Source: Nitrosomonas ureae (GTDB taxonomy: Bacteria; Pseudomonadota; Gammaproteobacteria; Burkholderiales; Nitrosomonadaceae). Taken from it: a stretch of DNA of 32,177 nucleotides. The DNA lies in NCBI GenBank assembly GCA_945872825.1, contig CAMCBD010000028.1, positions 1 to 32,177 on the forward strand, read 5' to 3'. The notes beneath the pieces are model-generated. The model was not told where the DNA came from and made no database searches. It worked only from the letters and a program-made list of their open reading frames with translations. The position numbers were made by a program, and so were the translations under genes. Positions 16,864-25,039 of the stretch are shown here, one piece after another (the first letter of the stretch is position 1; each line of letters opens with the position of its first letter).

Positions 16864-17707
16864 TGATCAACCCTTCATTCTCGTTCTCTATTTCTTCTAT
16901 ATCATTAGCCCAGAACAGTCTATTCGGGATATATTGCCCCATTCCAGGACGAAACCCGGCTTGCAGCGTGTGCCAGGTGTAGTCCTGCGCTTCAATGACG
17001 CTTTCGCTGACAGACAATCCATTGGCTAATGAAGCTGCTATCGCCGATGCCAAAGTACAACCCGATCCATGATAAGTATTTTCGAGCCTTTCCCATTCAT
17101 CCGTGCGCACAACACCATCAGCTGCGAACAATGTATTCACCACATGCACCGAATTTTCATGCGTACCCGTTATCAAGACATATTCGCATCCCATGTGCAG
17201 TAATCTTTGTGCACAAAGACTTAAATCCAGCTTGACTTCATTGGCATCATTTTCCTGATGCGCAAGGTGCCTGGCTTCCAGACTGTTGGGGGTTAATATC
17301 GTAACTTGCGGTAATAATAATTCGCGCATCGCGTCGATCATTTCTTCGTTTGCCAGCTCGTCCCCACGACCCGAAGTTAATATCGGGTCCATGACTAAAG
17401 GAATATGCGGATAATCTGAAATAATTTCTGCAATGGCAGCGATAATCTCAACACTGCCTAACAAGCCAATCTTGAAAACATGAACAGGCATATCTTCCAA
17501 TACCGTCCGCGCCTGATCAATGACCCATTCAGGATCGAGCGGCATCACATCGTCGACACCGGCCGTATCCTGAACAGTTATAGCCGTTACAATTGATAAT
17601 GGATGACACCCCAAACTGGCAATGGTGAGGATATCAGCCTGTAGGCCGGCTCCGCCACTGGGGTCATTGGCTGCAAAAGAAAGTACAATAGGGGGTGGCT
17701 GTAACAT
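16844..17707 (-). CDS. thiD: hydroxymethylpyrimidine/phosphomethylpyrimidine kinase
   Basis: A 287-residue ribokinase-fold kinase that phosphorylates HMP and HMP-P on the thiamine pathway. Evidence: SFAANDPSGGAGLQADI at 10-26, TAITVQDTAGV near 42, the substrate segment VMDPILTSGRGDEL near 125, LTPNSLEARHL, and the anion-hole HGSGCTLASAIAA near 215. It ends inside thiE. Only 52 bp separate its start from the divergent rubredoxin gene, so two promoters must be packed there. Confidence 0.94.
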   Translation of the reverse strand: MLQPPPIVLSFAANDPSGGAGLQADILTIASLGCHPLSIVTAITVQDTAGVDDVMPLDPEWVIDQARTVLEDMPVHVFKIGLLGSVEIIAAIAEIISDYPHIPLVMDPILTSGRGDELANEEMIDAMRELLLPQVTILTPNSLEARHLAHQENDANEVKLDLSLCAQRLLHMGCEYVLITGTHENSVHVVNTLFAADGVVRTDEWERLENTYHGSGCTLASAIAASLANGLSVSESVIEAQDYTWHTLQAGFRPGMGQYIPNRLFWANDIEEIENENEGLIIEKPKN

Positions 17708-17759
17708 GCATTAATACCGTAAAATATCATTTTAACCTAAAAGGAAATTGCTATCTATC

Positions 17760-17948
17760 ATGCCTACTGAAGAGAATCGTGATTACAATCGATACATGTG
17801 TTTAATTTGTGGCTTTATTTATGATGAAGCCTTGGGATCTCCGGATGAAGGCATTGCACCAGGCACGCGCTGGGAAGATGTGCCGATCAATTGGACCTGC
17901 CCAGAATGCGGCGCGCGTAAAGAAGATTTTGAAATGGTAAAAATATAA
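17760..17948 (+). CDS. rubredoxin
   Basis: A 62-residue electron-transfer protein holding one iron by four cysteines: CLICG (Cys14, Cys17) and CPECG (Cys47, Cys50). The hydrophobic-core residues [12 protein letters not shown] and W are all in place. A TTG at 17748 would add four residues but sits only 2 nt behind AGGA; ATG 17760 is 14 nt behind it, somewhat long. The stop is directly followed by the gloA ATG with no gap, so the two are cotranscribed. Confidence 0.93.
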   Translation: MPTEENRDYNRYMCLICGFIYDEALGSPDEGIAPGTRWEDVPINWTCPECGARKEDFEMVKI

Positions 17949-18338
17949 ATGCGTATTCTGCACACCATGCTTCGAGTCGGCAATCTCGAAAAATCTCTTA
18001 TATTTTACACGCAGGTATTGGGCATGAAATTACTGCGCCGCAAAGATTATCCCGATGGGAAATTTACACTTGCATTTGTAGGCTATCAGGATGAAGCGAG
18101 CGGTACTGTCCTTGAACTGACCCACAATTGGGATACCCCGGCATACAACCTAGGGGAAGGCTTTGGCCATATTGCTATTGAAGTCGATGATGCGTATCAG
18201 GCTTGCGAGAATACCAAAAAACTGGGCGGGAAAGTAACGCGTGAAGCAGGTCCGATGAAGCATGGCACAACGATCATTGCATTTGTGGAAGACCCCGACG
18301 GATACAAAATCGAATTTATTCAGAAAAAAACAGCCTGA
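17949..18338 (+). CDS. gloA: lactoylglutathione lyase (glyoxalase I)
   Basis: A 129-residue enzyme that isomerises the methylglyoxal-glutathione hemithioacetal to S-lactoylglutathione. The metal ligands align with the E. coli enzyme: His5, Glu56, His74 and Glu122, in [26 protein letters not shown] and GYKIEFIQ. Length is typical of the short nickel-type bacterial form. It starts on the base after the rubredoxin stop. Together with frmA-fghA, the window has two glutathione-dependent aldehyde detoxification routes. Confidence 0.95.
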   Translation: MRILHTMLRVGNLEKSLIFYTQVLGMKLLRRKDYPDGKFTLAFVGYQDEASGTVLELTHNWDTPAYNLGEGFGHIAIEVDDAYQACENTKKLGGKVTREAGPMKHGTTIIAFVEDPDGYKIEFIQKKTA

Positions 18339-18387
18339 TGACTCACAACACCAGCGATTAACGATTTAGCGATACGCTGCTTGCAGG

Positions 18388-19092
18388 CTATCCATGCAGT
18401 AAAAAAATAGTCGGTATCTTGTTGATATCCGGTAAAGAACGTTTCCATTCTTTAACGGATTTTGTGGCAACCAGCTCACTGGAAAAAGTGAGGTGACTCG
18501 CAATACATAAATCCGTGCTGTCAGAACAGACATTAACCAACTGCTCCAGTAATTTCTGATTACGGTAAGGCGCCTCGATAAAAATCTGTGTTTGCTTCAG
18601 ACTGATCGATAATTTCTCCAATTCCACTATTCTGCTTGCTTGCGCTGCACTTTCAATCGGCAAGTAGCCATGAAAGGCAAAACGTTGACCATTCAAACCC
18701 GATGCCATCAGCGCCAGCAATATGGATGAAGGTCCGACTAATGGCACGACTGTGATGTTATTTTTATGCGCCAATCTGACTAATTCTGCCCCAGGATCCG
18801 CCACTGCGGGACAACCCGCTTCCGATAATAATCCCACATCGTGTCCGGCCAATATTGGATCCAGTAATGCCAGCAGATCTTTTGATGACGTATGCTCGTT
18901 CAAGGTTTGCATGCTCAATTCTTGTAATGAATGCTTACAATCAATTTGTTTCAGAAATTGCCTTGCCGTTTTGGGATGCTCAACAATGAAATGTAAAATT
19001 TCAGCGATGCACTGCTGAACCTCTGATGGCAATGCCCAAGCAATGCTTTCCTGACTGATAGGCGTTGGGATCAGGTAGAGTTTGCCGGCCAT
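18388..19092 (-). CDS. SAM-dependent methyltransferase of the RsmI/tetrapyrrole-methylase family
   Basis: A 234-residue protein of the TP-methylase fold. GKLYLIPTPI at the N terminus and the segment DVGLLSEAGCPAVADPGAELVRLA, then VVPLVGPSSILLALMASGL, are the hallmark of RsmI-type proteins, which methylate the ribose of 16S rRNA C1402. The N-terminal region is shorter and more divergent than true RsmI (the early PLGN(L/I)(G/E)D motif reads PTPISQES), so this is more likely the RsmI-like paralogue common in betaproteobacteria than RsmI itself. It lies 57 bp downstream of apaG on the same strand. Target unknown. Confidence 0.82.
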   Translation of the reverse strand: MAGKLYLIPTPISQESIAWALPSEVQQCIAEILHFIVEHPKTARQFLKQIDCKHSLQELSMQTLNEHTSSKDLLALLDPILAGHDVGLLSEAGCPAVADPGAELVRLAHKNNITVVPLVGPSSILLALMASGLNGQRFAFHGYLPIESAAQASRIVELEKLSISLKQTQIFIEAPYRNQKLLEQLVNVCSDSTDLCIASHLTFSSELVATKSVKEWKRSLPDINKIPTIFLLHG

Positions 19093-19149
19093 CAGAATAC
19101 CGGTGATTTGAAGGCATGTAACATAAAGTCGAGGTTATATCCAGATTTC

Positions 19150-19536
19150 CTAGTGGAGAATTCTGGGTACACTGAGTACAAATTCCGGTATCGCAACATC
19201 GAAATGCACACCATCTTCAGCCGCCATCTGATAGCTTCCCCTCATAGATCCGACAGGTGTTGGAATCACCGTTCCACTGGTATATTCAAAGCTATCACCC
19301 GGTTTGAGTAATGGCTGTTCCCCCACGACGCCTAATCCTCGAACTTCCTGAGTGGTTCCATCCCCATTATTGATGATCCAGTGCCTGCTGATTAACTGGC
19401 TAGTCACAGTTCCTGTATTCGCAATGGTTATCGTGTAGGCAAATACATGCCTTTCAGCTTCCTCATCAGATTGATCGGGTAGGTATACCGTACGGATACT
19501 GACATCAATTTCATATTTCTTTTCTTCAGTCATCAT
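19150..19536 (-). CDS. apaG: ApaG protein
   Basis: A 128-residue single-domain protein with an immunoglobulin/fibronectin-like beta sandwich. Signatures: FAYTITIANTGTVTSQLISR near 49-68, HWIINNGDGTTQEVRGLGVV near 69-88, and the glycine-rich SGTVIPTPVGSMRGSYQM near 107-124. In enterobacteria it is linked to apaH and resistance to Co2+/Mg2+ stress; biochemical function is unclear. ATG codons at 19536 and 19533 are both possible. It is divergent from rpe with about 150 bp between them. Confidence 0.93.
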   Translation of the reverse strand: MMTEEKKYEIDVSIRTVYLPDQSDEEAERHVFAYTITIANTGTVTSQLISRHWIINNGDGTTQEVRGLGVVGEQPLLKPGDSFEYTSGTVIPTPVGSMRGSYQMAAEDGVHFDVAIPEFVLSVPRILH

Positions 19537-19683
19537 TCTATTCCATACATTTTTTGATAGTGTATCAAGAAAAAGTATCCGGCGTATCAGTCAGGATATT
19601 TTACGTATTAATTTCCACTCTTTTACGCGCAACCTTTCATTTATGGTTAAAATACTATATTTGTTTATTTTTAAGAGGTTTTC

Positions 19684-20361
19684 ATGTACCGCATTGCACC
19701 GAGCATTTTATCAGCTAACTTCGCCAAGTTAGGCGATGAAATCACCGCCGTTATTAAATCAGGCGCAGATATTGTTCATTTTGATGTCATGGATAATCAT
19801 TATGTTCCCAATCTCACCATCGGCCCTTTGGTATGCGAAGCCATTCGTCCTGTCACTGACGCAATCATTGATGTACATCTGATGGTCGAACCAGTTGATC
19901 GCATTATTCCGGACTTCGCCAAAGCTGGCGCCAACATCATTTCGTTTCACCCTGAAGCTTCGAACCACATTGATCGAACTATCGGATTGATTAAGGAGCA
20001 AGGCTGCAAAGCGGGTTTAGTGTTTAATCCAGCCACGCCCCTGCATTATCTGGATCATGTGCTCGACAAATTGGATCTGGTCCTTATTATGTCGGTTAAT
20101 CCTGGGTTTGGCGGACAAAAATTTATTCCAGAAGCATTGAACAAATTACGTGCCGTCAGGAAACGCATCGATGCGAGCGGTAAAAACATCATGCTGGAGA
20201 TCGATGGGGGCGTTAAAGTGGACAATATAGCTGAAATCGCTCGTGCCGGAGCGGATACCTTTGTCGCTGGATCAGCTATTTATTCGGCTGGTAAAGACAG
20301 CGACCCACATCGTTATGACACCGTCTTGGCGGCATTGCGCGCTGAATTAGCAAAAGTATAA
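19684..20361 (+). CDS. rpe: ribulose-phosphate 3-epimerase
   Basis: A 225-residue TIM-barrel enzyme that interconverts ribulose-5-phosphate and xylulose-5-phosphate in the pentose-phosphate and Calvin cycles, both relevant to an autotroph. Motifs: [62 protein letters not shown] and [11 protein letters not shown], containing the metal and phosphate ligands. AGAGG lies 6 nt before ATG 19684. It leads rpe-gph-trpE, the standard betaproteobacterial order. Confidence 0.96.
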   Translation: MYRIAPSILSANFAKLGDEITAVIKSGADIVHFDVMDNHYVPNLTIGPLVCEAIRPVTDAIIDVHLMVEPVDRIIPDFAKAGANIISFHPEASNHIDRTIGLIKEQGCKAGLVFNPATPLHYLDHVLDKLDLVLIMSVNPGFGGQKFIPEALNKLRAVRKRIDASGKNIMLEIDGGVKVDNIAEIARAGADTFVAGSAIYSAGKDSDPHRYDTVLAALRAELAKV

Positions 20362-20406
20362 TTTCCTAACAATCCTATTTGGCTTATTGCTATTCCGTAT
20401 ATTTAA

Positions 20407-21135
20407 ATGAATCATAGTCTTTCTGGCAGCGCAAATGCCGCTGCAAAAAAAATAGAATTTCCGCTAGCGGTCAAAGTAATCATGATTGATCTGGACGGCA
20501 CGCTGCTGAATACCGCCGATGATCTCGCATTATCTGCGAATCTAATGTTAAAAGATCTAGAGTTACCGGAACAATCAACAGCAACGATCTGCTCATATAT
20601 CGGCAAAGGCATACAAAAACTGGTCAAGCGAACATTGACCGGGCAACTGGATGGTGAACCCGATGCTGCTTTATTTGAAAAAGCACTGCCTATCTATGAG
20701 AAGCATTACGCCAATAATTTGAGTGTCAACACACGACCCTATCCGGGTGTTCTGGAAGGCATTCAAGCCATGCAGCAGGCGGGTTTTAAGTTAGCTTGTA
20801 TCACTAACAAAGCTGAGGCTTTTACCCTGCCGCTGCTGCGCTCGACTGGATTATATGACCAATTTGAAATCGTATTATCCGGTGACAGTCTGCCCAGGAA
20901 AAAACCCGATCCAATGCCATTGATACATATTTGTCAGCATTTTGATGCGCAACCGCACGAAGCCTTGCTCATTGGCGATTCACTGAATGACGCCATTGCC
21001 GCCAGAGCTGCCGGTTGTCATGTGTTCTGTGTTCCTTATGGCTATAACGAAGGACGGAATGTTTACGAGCTTGATTGCGATGCGATTGTCGAATCATTGT
21101 TCGATGCATCCAAATTGGTTAAAAGACTGTCTTGA
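20407..21135 (+). CDS. gph: phosphoglycolate phosphatase
   Basis: A 242-residue HAD-superfamily phosphatase that removes 2-phosphoglycolate. Motif I is [11 protein letters not shown] near 26-36 (nucleophile and acid Asp), motif II is ACITNKAE near 129, motif [11 protein letters not shown] near 163, motif [17 protein letters not shown] near 188-202. The N terminus is about 20 residues longer than usual before the first strand. Its TGA overlaps the trpE region, and in an autotroph it would handle RuBisCO oxygenation product or DNA-repair phosphoglycolate. Confidence 0.94.
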   Translation: MNHSLSGSANAAAKKIEFPLAVKVIMIDLDGTLLNTADDLALSANLMLKDLELPEQSTATICSYIGKGIQKLVKRTLTGQLDGEPDAALFEKALPIYEKHYANNLSVNTRPYPGVLEGIQAMQQAGFKLACITNKAEAFTLPLLRSTGLYDQFEIVLSGDSLPRKKPDPMPLIHICQHFDAQPHEALLIGDSLNDAIAARAAGCHVFCVPYGYNEGRNVYELDCDAIVESLFDASKLVKRLS

Positions 21136-21143
21136 AAACTGAG

Positions 21144-22616
21144 ATGTCCGAAGCCGAATTTAATAAGCTCGCACAACAAGGATACAACCGCATCCCAATA
21201 GTACTGGAAACTTTTGCGGATCTCGATACCCCTTTATCCATCTATCTAAAACTGGCCAACCAACCCTATTCGTATTTATTGGAATCAGTCAAAGGTGGAG
21301 AACGTTTCGGTCGATTCTCATTTATTGGTTTACCGGCAACAACGCGGATTGAAGCCCGCGGCAATCAAATTACCACGATCGTTGACGGCAAGTCTGAAAC
21401 AATCTTAGTGGATGATACTCTGGCATTTGTCGAGGCCTATCTGGCGCAATTCAAGGCAGCACCCTGTCCGGCTGGAAAATCCCGTTTTTGTGGCGGTTTG
21501 GTCGGCTACTTTTCATACGATACCGTACGCTACATCGAGCACAAACTGGCGGGCCATGCAAAACCGGATACGTTGAATACCCCGGATGTTTTGCTGTTAC
21601 TGTCGGAAGAACTGGCTGTCGTGGATAACTTGTCTGGCAAGCTATATCTGATCGTTTATGTCAATCCGGAAAATGAGAATGCCTACCAATCCGGACGCAA
21701 TCGCTTAAAAACTTTATTGGCCAAGCTTCGCCAATCGATAACCATTCCAACCGAACAATCCGTTACTTCCGGTGCTGCGGTCTCTGAATTTCCAGAGGCC
21801 GACTTCAAAGCTGCTGTCGAGCGGGCAAAGCGCTATATCTATGATGGTGACATCATGCAAGTCGTTTTGTCCCAGCGCACCAGTAAACCTTTCAATGCGT
21901 CTCCACTGTCACTGTATCGTGCGCTTCGCAGCCTCAATCCTTCGCCCTATATGTTTTTCTATCATTTTGATGATTTTCATATCGTGGGTGCTTCTCCGGA
22001 AATTTTGGTACGTCTGGAAAGCGATACCGTTACTGTTCGCCCGATTGCAGGGACCCGGCCTCGTGGAAAGAACATAAAGGAAGATATCGAACTGGCAGCA
22101 GATTTGCTCGCCGACCCGAAAGAACTGGCAGAGCATGTCATGCTGATGGACTTAGGCCGCAACGATATTGGACGTGTTGCGCAGACCGGAACGGTAACTG
22201 TAACGGAAAAAATGCAAATAGAGAATTATTCGCATGTCATGCACATCGTATCCAACGTGGAAGGCAAGCTAAAACCCGAACTGACCGCTATCGATGTGCT
22301 GCGTGCCACGTTTCCGGCAGGAACAGTCAGTGGTGCTCCCAAGGTACGTGCAATGGAAATCATCGACGAACTGGAAATATCCAAACGCGGTGTGTATGCC
22401 GGCGCGGTAGGTTATCTGGGGTTCAATGGTGATATGGATCTGGCGATTGCAATCCGTACCGGTGTCATCAAAGATGGCCAATTGCATGTCCAGGCAGGTG
22501 CAGGAATTGTTGCCGATTCGATTCCGCAAAATGAATGGATAGAAACGCAGAATAAAGCCAAAGCATTGCTACGTGCTGCAGAAATCGCCGAAAATGGATT
22601 AGATAGTAAAATCTGA
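21144..22616 (+). CDS. trpE: anthranilate synthase component I
   Basis: A 490-residue chorismate-utilising enzyme that forms anthranilate with TrpG, the first step to tryptophan. The N-terminal [18 protein letters not shown] is the tryptophan feedback site. The C-terminal catalytic domain has [29 protein letters not shown] and [21 protein letters not shown] 21144 is chosen because the family starts close to [17 protein letters not shown]; a TTG at 21132 would overlap the gph stop. trpG is not in the window. A strong hairpin terminator follows. Confidence 0.96.
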   Translation: MSEAEFNKLAQQGYNRIPIVLETFADLDTPLSIYLKLANQPYSYLLESVKGGERFGRFSFIGLPATTRIEARGNQITTIVDGKSETILVDDTLAFVEAYLAQFKAAPCPAGKSRFCGGLVGYFSYDTVRYIEHKLAGHAKPDTLNTPDVLLLLSEELAVVDNLSGKLYLIVYVNPENENAYQSGRNRLKTLLAKLRQSITIPTEQSVTSGAAVSEFPEADFKAAVERAKRYIYDGDIMQVVLSQRTSKPFNASPLSLYRALRSLNPSPYMFFYHFDDFHIVGASPEILVRLESDTVTVRPIAGTRPRGKNIKEDIELAADLLADPKELAEHVMLMDLGRNDIGRVAQTGTVTVTEKMQIENYSHVMHIVSNVEGKLKPELTAIDVLRATFPAGTVSGAPKVRAMEIIDELEISKRGVYAGAVGYLGFNGDMDLAIAIRTGVIKDGQLHVQAGAGIVADSIPQNEWIETQNKAKALLRAAEIAENGLDSKI

Positions 22617-22621
22617 AAATC

Positions 22622-22643
22622 CCCACAGCACAGCATGCTGTGG
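22622..22643 (+). repeat. 8-bp stem hairpin just after trpE
   Basis: CCACAGCA and TGCTGTGG pair around a 6-nt loop, immediately after the trpE stop and before the longer terminator hairpin. It lacks a T-run of its own and may be an RNA-stabilising hairpin. Confidence 0.4.
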
Positions 22644-22645
22644 AG

Positions 22646-22688
22646 AATAAACAACCCCATGGCAAAACCACGAGGTTGTTTATTTTTT
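22646..22688 (+). terminator. Rho-independent terminator of trpE (REP-like palindrome)
   Basis: AATAAACAACC pairs exactly with GGTTGTTTATT over 11 bp, with an inner imperfect stem (CCATGG against CCACGA), and a T6 run at the 3' side. The inner sequence is nearly the same as the hairpin at 24628-24656, suggesting both come from one dispersed palindrome. Confidence 0.8.
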
Positions 22689-22830
22689 CTCACTCAAAAA
22701 CCTGTTAATTATCTTTCTAATTATTTTTGGGAAGCGAGTAGTTACCAATTTCTCTGAAATAAAAGACAAAGATAGCGTCGGTATGGAATAGATTACGGTG
22801 AATAGTAAAAACAGGAGTCCAGAAAACAGA

Positions 22831-22859
22831 AAAACTACAGAGAAGTTTCATTTCTCTGT
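22831..22859 (-). terminator. probable terminator of the PEP-CTERM gene
   Basis: On the minus strand ACAGAGAA and TTCTCTGT form an 8-bp stem with a 7-nt loop, followed by AGTTTT. It begins 20 bp after the stop of the PEP-CTERM gene. Confidence 0.55.
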
Positions 22860-22879
22860 GGTCTCTCGTATCAGTTTAT

Positions 22880-23455
22880 TTAAGCGACTTTGCGACGACG
22901 TGCTGAAAAACCAATTAAACCAAGACCGGCCAAAAGCATCGCATATGTCTCTGGTTCTGGTACAGGTAATGCTTGCAGCGCAACTGCATATTGCCCACCA
23001 AAAGCGTTAGGGCCAAAGTTACCACTAATATCAAGGTGATATTGACCAGCAGCTAAATTACCAAATGCGTGGGTTAAATTGCCTCCGGTGAATGTGGTGT
23101 ATAAAGTGGATCCGCCTGGATGAGTGTTATTCCATACTTCAACTACCAAATTTTGAATATCTAGCACATTAATACCCATGAAATTTAGTGCGTACGCATT
23201 AGCAGATCCGGAAGTACTTGATAATGTTGGAATAGTGAAGTTTGCATATTCTTCGAAAAATCCATTTGCAGGACCACCTACATTCACGAAGAGTGCGCTA
23301 ACAGATGCGCCCACTGCACCAAAATTATATGGATTTGCTTCTGAACCGTCGCCTCCTGTTGCGCTACCATTCAGGAAAGCACTGCCTGCGTGTGCTACGC
23401 CACTTGCCATCAAAACAGCAGCTGCTAGTAATTTCAGTTTAAAGTTATTTTTCAT
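22880..23455 (-). CDS. PEP-CTERM sorting-domain protein
   Basis: A 191-residue exported protein. Residues 1-24 are a signal peptide (KLKLLAAAVLMASGVAHA). The mature part is rich in Gly, Asn, Ser and Ala with no cysteine. It ends in the PEP-CTERM tripartite signal: VPEPE, a hydrophobic segment (TYAMLLAGLGLIGFSA) and an RRRK basic tail, which exosortase (EpsH) recognises and cleaves at the membrane. ATG 23455 is chosen because GGAG is 8 nt upstream; a start at 23503 would place the signal peptide internally. No exosortase gene is in the window, so it must be elsewhere. Such proteins occur with extracellular polysaccharide loci, consistent with 407-7770. Confidence 0.9.
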   Translation of the reverse strand: MKNNFKLKLLAAAVLMASGVAHAGSAFLNGSATGGDGSEANPYNFGAVGASVSALFVNVGGPANGFFEEYANFTIPTLSSTSGSANAYALNFMGINVLDIQNLVVEVWNNTHPGGSTLYTTFTGGNLTHAFGNLAAGQYHLDISGNFGPNAFGGQYAVALQALPVPEPETYAMLLAGLGLIGFSARRRKVA

Positions 23456-23633
23456 CTTCAAATCTCCGAGTAAGTTACAAGAAATTAATTCAATCAGTTT
23501 CAATTACAAGTGTATAAATAACGTCTCCACTTAGGCGGTAAGCATTGATATTTATAGCTTCTAATCATTTCCGCACAGCCTGCATTGTAAACATATATTT
23601 TTTTTCAGCTATAGGAACATTATCCTTTTTTAT

Positions 23634-23672
23634 TAGTACATTAACTCGCCTATTACTAGTACATTTGTACTA
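23634..23672. promoter_or_regulatory. TAGTACA repeat cluster, operator-like, upstream of the PEP-CTERM gene
   Basis: TAGTACA occurs at 23634-23640 and 23657-23663 (23 bp apart, about two helical turns) and inverted as TGTACTA at 23666-23672. The last two form a palindrome with 7-bp arms and a 2-bp centre. It lies about 180-215 bp upstream of the PEP-CTERM start. The arrangement is typical of a dimeric regulator site, but no regulator is identified. Confidence 0.45.
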
Positions 23673-24054
23673 TGCATCGTAATAAATCATTTGAATTCTC
23701 TACATTAAATGAGTGTGGTAAACTGGGCAGGTATAGGCTCTCGCATTGTTAATCAGAGAGTGCAATGATCAAAAATAAAAAGAGGAGACTGAGTTAAATC
23801 TGGCATCTAGAGAATCTAGCGGCATTCTGTTTTTGATTCCCTATCAGGTCGATAGGATTTTGATGTACTTCAGATCAGTAATGTCCGAGAATTTAATCAA
23901 GATCAACGATGCAGAACGCGATGAAATGGTTTAATACGACAGGACACTTCTAGAAACAGATTTATAATGTCATTAGAGGTGAACATGAATACACAAACAA
24001 AACGAATGATTCCGGAATACACGCTAGATAGAATTTAAGAAAAATGCAGCAAGA
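23673..24054. other. decayed intergenic sequence with short coding-like traces
   Basis: No intact gene. A plus-strand frame without an ATG start, following AGGAG at about 23783, reads SSGILFLIPYQVDRILMYFR and ends at TAA near 23936. A second trace has a good ribosome site (AGAGG) before ATG 23985 and reads MNTQTKRMIPEYTLDRI, stopping at 24038; one base shift would continue it as EFKKNAARLGKGIKIITE. Both look like remnants of small genes. Nothing else stands out. Confidence 0.35.
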
Positions 24055-24231
24055 TTAGGTAAGGGGATCAAAATCATTACCGAGTAATTTGGTGTAGTAA
24101 TAGTAAACTTCTGCACGATGATTTGCATTCAGCAGGTCTCTCATATTAGCAATATACTCAGGTGTAATTTGATTAACAGGTTGGGCGTTGCTAATCTGAT
24201 TAAAGCTTAATATAGTTATTATTGTTTTTTC
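24055..24231 (-). pseudogene. start-less small exported-peptide frame
   Basis: Between an in-frame TAG at 24234-24232 and the TAA at 24057-24055 the minus strand stays open for 58 codons. It starts EKTIITILSFNQISNAQPVN (signal-peptide-like) and continues ITPEYIANMRDLLNANHRAE, then VYYYYTKLLGNDFDPLT. There is no ATG, GTG or TTG at the N terminus, only ATA codons after an AGGAAA, so it is either a decayed gene whose ATG was lost or the tail of a longer broken gene. I do not recognise the family. Confidence 0.35.
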
Positions 24232-24249
24232 CTAACTTAAAGTAGAGCA

Positions 24250-24447
24250 TCAATGAATCGGACGCCAGTGTACCTGATGCACCGTGAGAAAGGAGATTAA
24301 TGAGATTCTTTTTGGGCTGCAGCAATGTGCATCACGCCACCTCGTTCGGTATCTAAAAGATACGACTTCAGAATCAGTGGGTAGTTGTGAGATCAGTGTT
24401 TGATAATTTGAAACATCGGAATTGATGAAAATGACGCGATTTGACAT
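24250..24447 (-). pseudogene. DUF4347 N-terminal domain remnant, frameshifted
   Basis: From ATG 24447, preceded by GGAG, the frame reads MSNRVIFINSDVSNYQTLIS then QLPTDSEVV. That is the characteristic opening of DUF4347, the N-terminal domain of very large calcium-binding adhesins. After EVV the homologous sequence moves to another frame (LLDTERGGVMHIAAAQ) and then to a third (LLSHGASGTLASDSL), so at least two frameshifts have occurred, and the rest of the giant protein is missing. The raw frame ends at 24250 with unrelated residues. Confidence 0.65.
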
Positions 24448-24627
24448 GATTACCGGCTCCCCTTAGCACAGTGATTTTTATTGGTTTTAGAAATAGAAGC
24501 TGCCAGTGCCTAAAATAGTGAGAGAACTCATCCTGAATCATAATCAGCGTCAATAGTCAGACCGAAGGATGATGGCGCTATGTCAGCAGGTTTCTGTGAG
24601 AAGCATATCAAATCGATAACTTACAAT

Positions 24628-24656
24628 AAACAACCCCGTGGTAAGACCACGGGGAA
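24628..24656. repeat. REP-like hairpin, second copy
   Basis: AATAAACAA is followed by CCCCGTGG, a TAAGA loop and CCACGGGG, a perfect 8-bp stem. It shares the AATAAACAACCCC start and the overall layout with the trpE terminator hairpin at 22646-22688, but the outer 3' arm (GTTGTTTATT) is missing and no T-run follows, so it is not a working terminator by sequence. Confidence 0.55.
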
Positions 24657-24880
24657 TCCCTAGTTCATTGGTAACAATCGCGATCTGGTCCCACGTTTAT
24701 CTAAGCGAATTTGATCAGATTTATTGTGAACTGGCTAAGTGAGGGATGACTGACTGTTCCAGATATACTAGAAGGCCATGCAATATTGATACAGCGCTTC
24801 GACGGAATAAAGAGTATCCGGAATTCTGGCAAACTTTAATTGGCTTTGATATACCGAAATTCTTGTCCGGTTGCCCACTA

Positions 24881-25019
24881 GCAGGCCGCTGAAGAACTAT
24901 CTGCGTTGCCGCTGCGGTGTTAAAACAGACTCAAAATGCTCATTTATTAAGCAGCATAAGCTGCGCTCTTTCGCCTGTTTTTGCCTTGCATCGGCTGCCT
25001 CGAATACGTTTTTCAACAG
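24881..25019 (-). repeat. MITE-like repeat, copy B, between decayed DNA and parC
   Basis: This is the inverted second copy of the repeat at 6047-6188. Differences are roughly eleven substitutions, one 3-bp and one 1-bp indel. CCCACTA occurs on both sides (24874-24880 and 25020-25026), which could be a target-site duplication, although the last bases of the terminal repeat on that side are missing. It lies about 20 bp beyond the parC stop and could form a hairpin in the parC 3' region. Confidence 0.85.
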
Positions 25020-25039
25020 CCCACTAAATCAAATTTAGC

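Noticed and set aside
17708..17759. search for a TPP riboswitch upstream of thiD
   Set aside because: The 52-bp divergent gap is too short for one and no conserved core was seen.
24746..24892. 48-residue plus-strand frame with RRNKEYPEFWQTLIGFDIPK
   Set aside because: Its last codons run into the MITE copy and the ribosome site is too close to the ATG; could be a remnant but cannot be supported.
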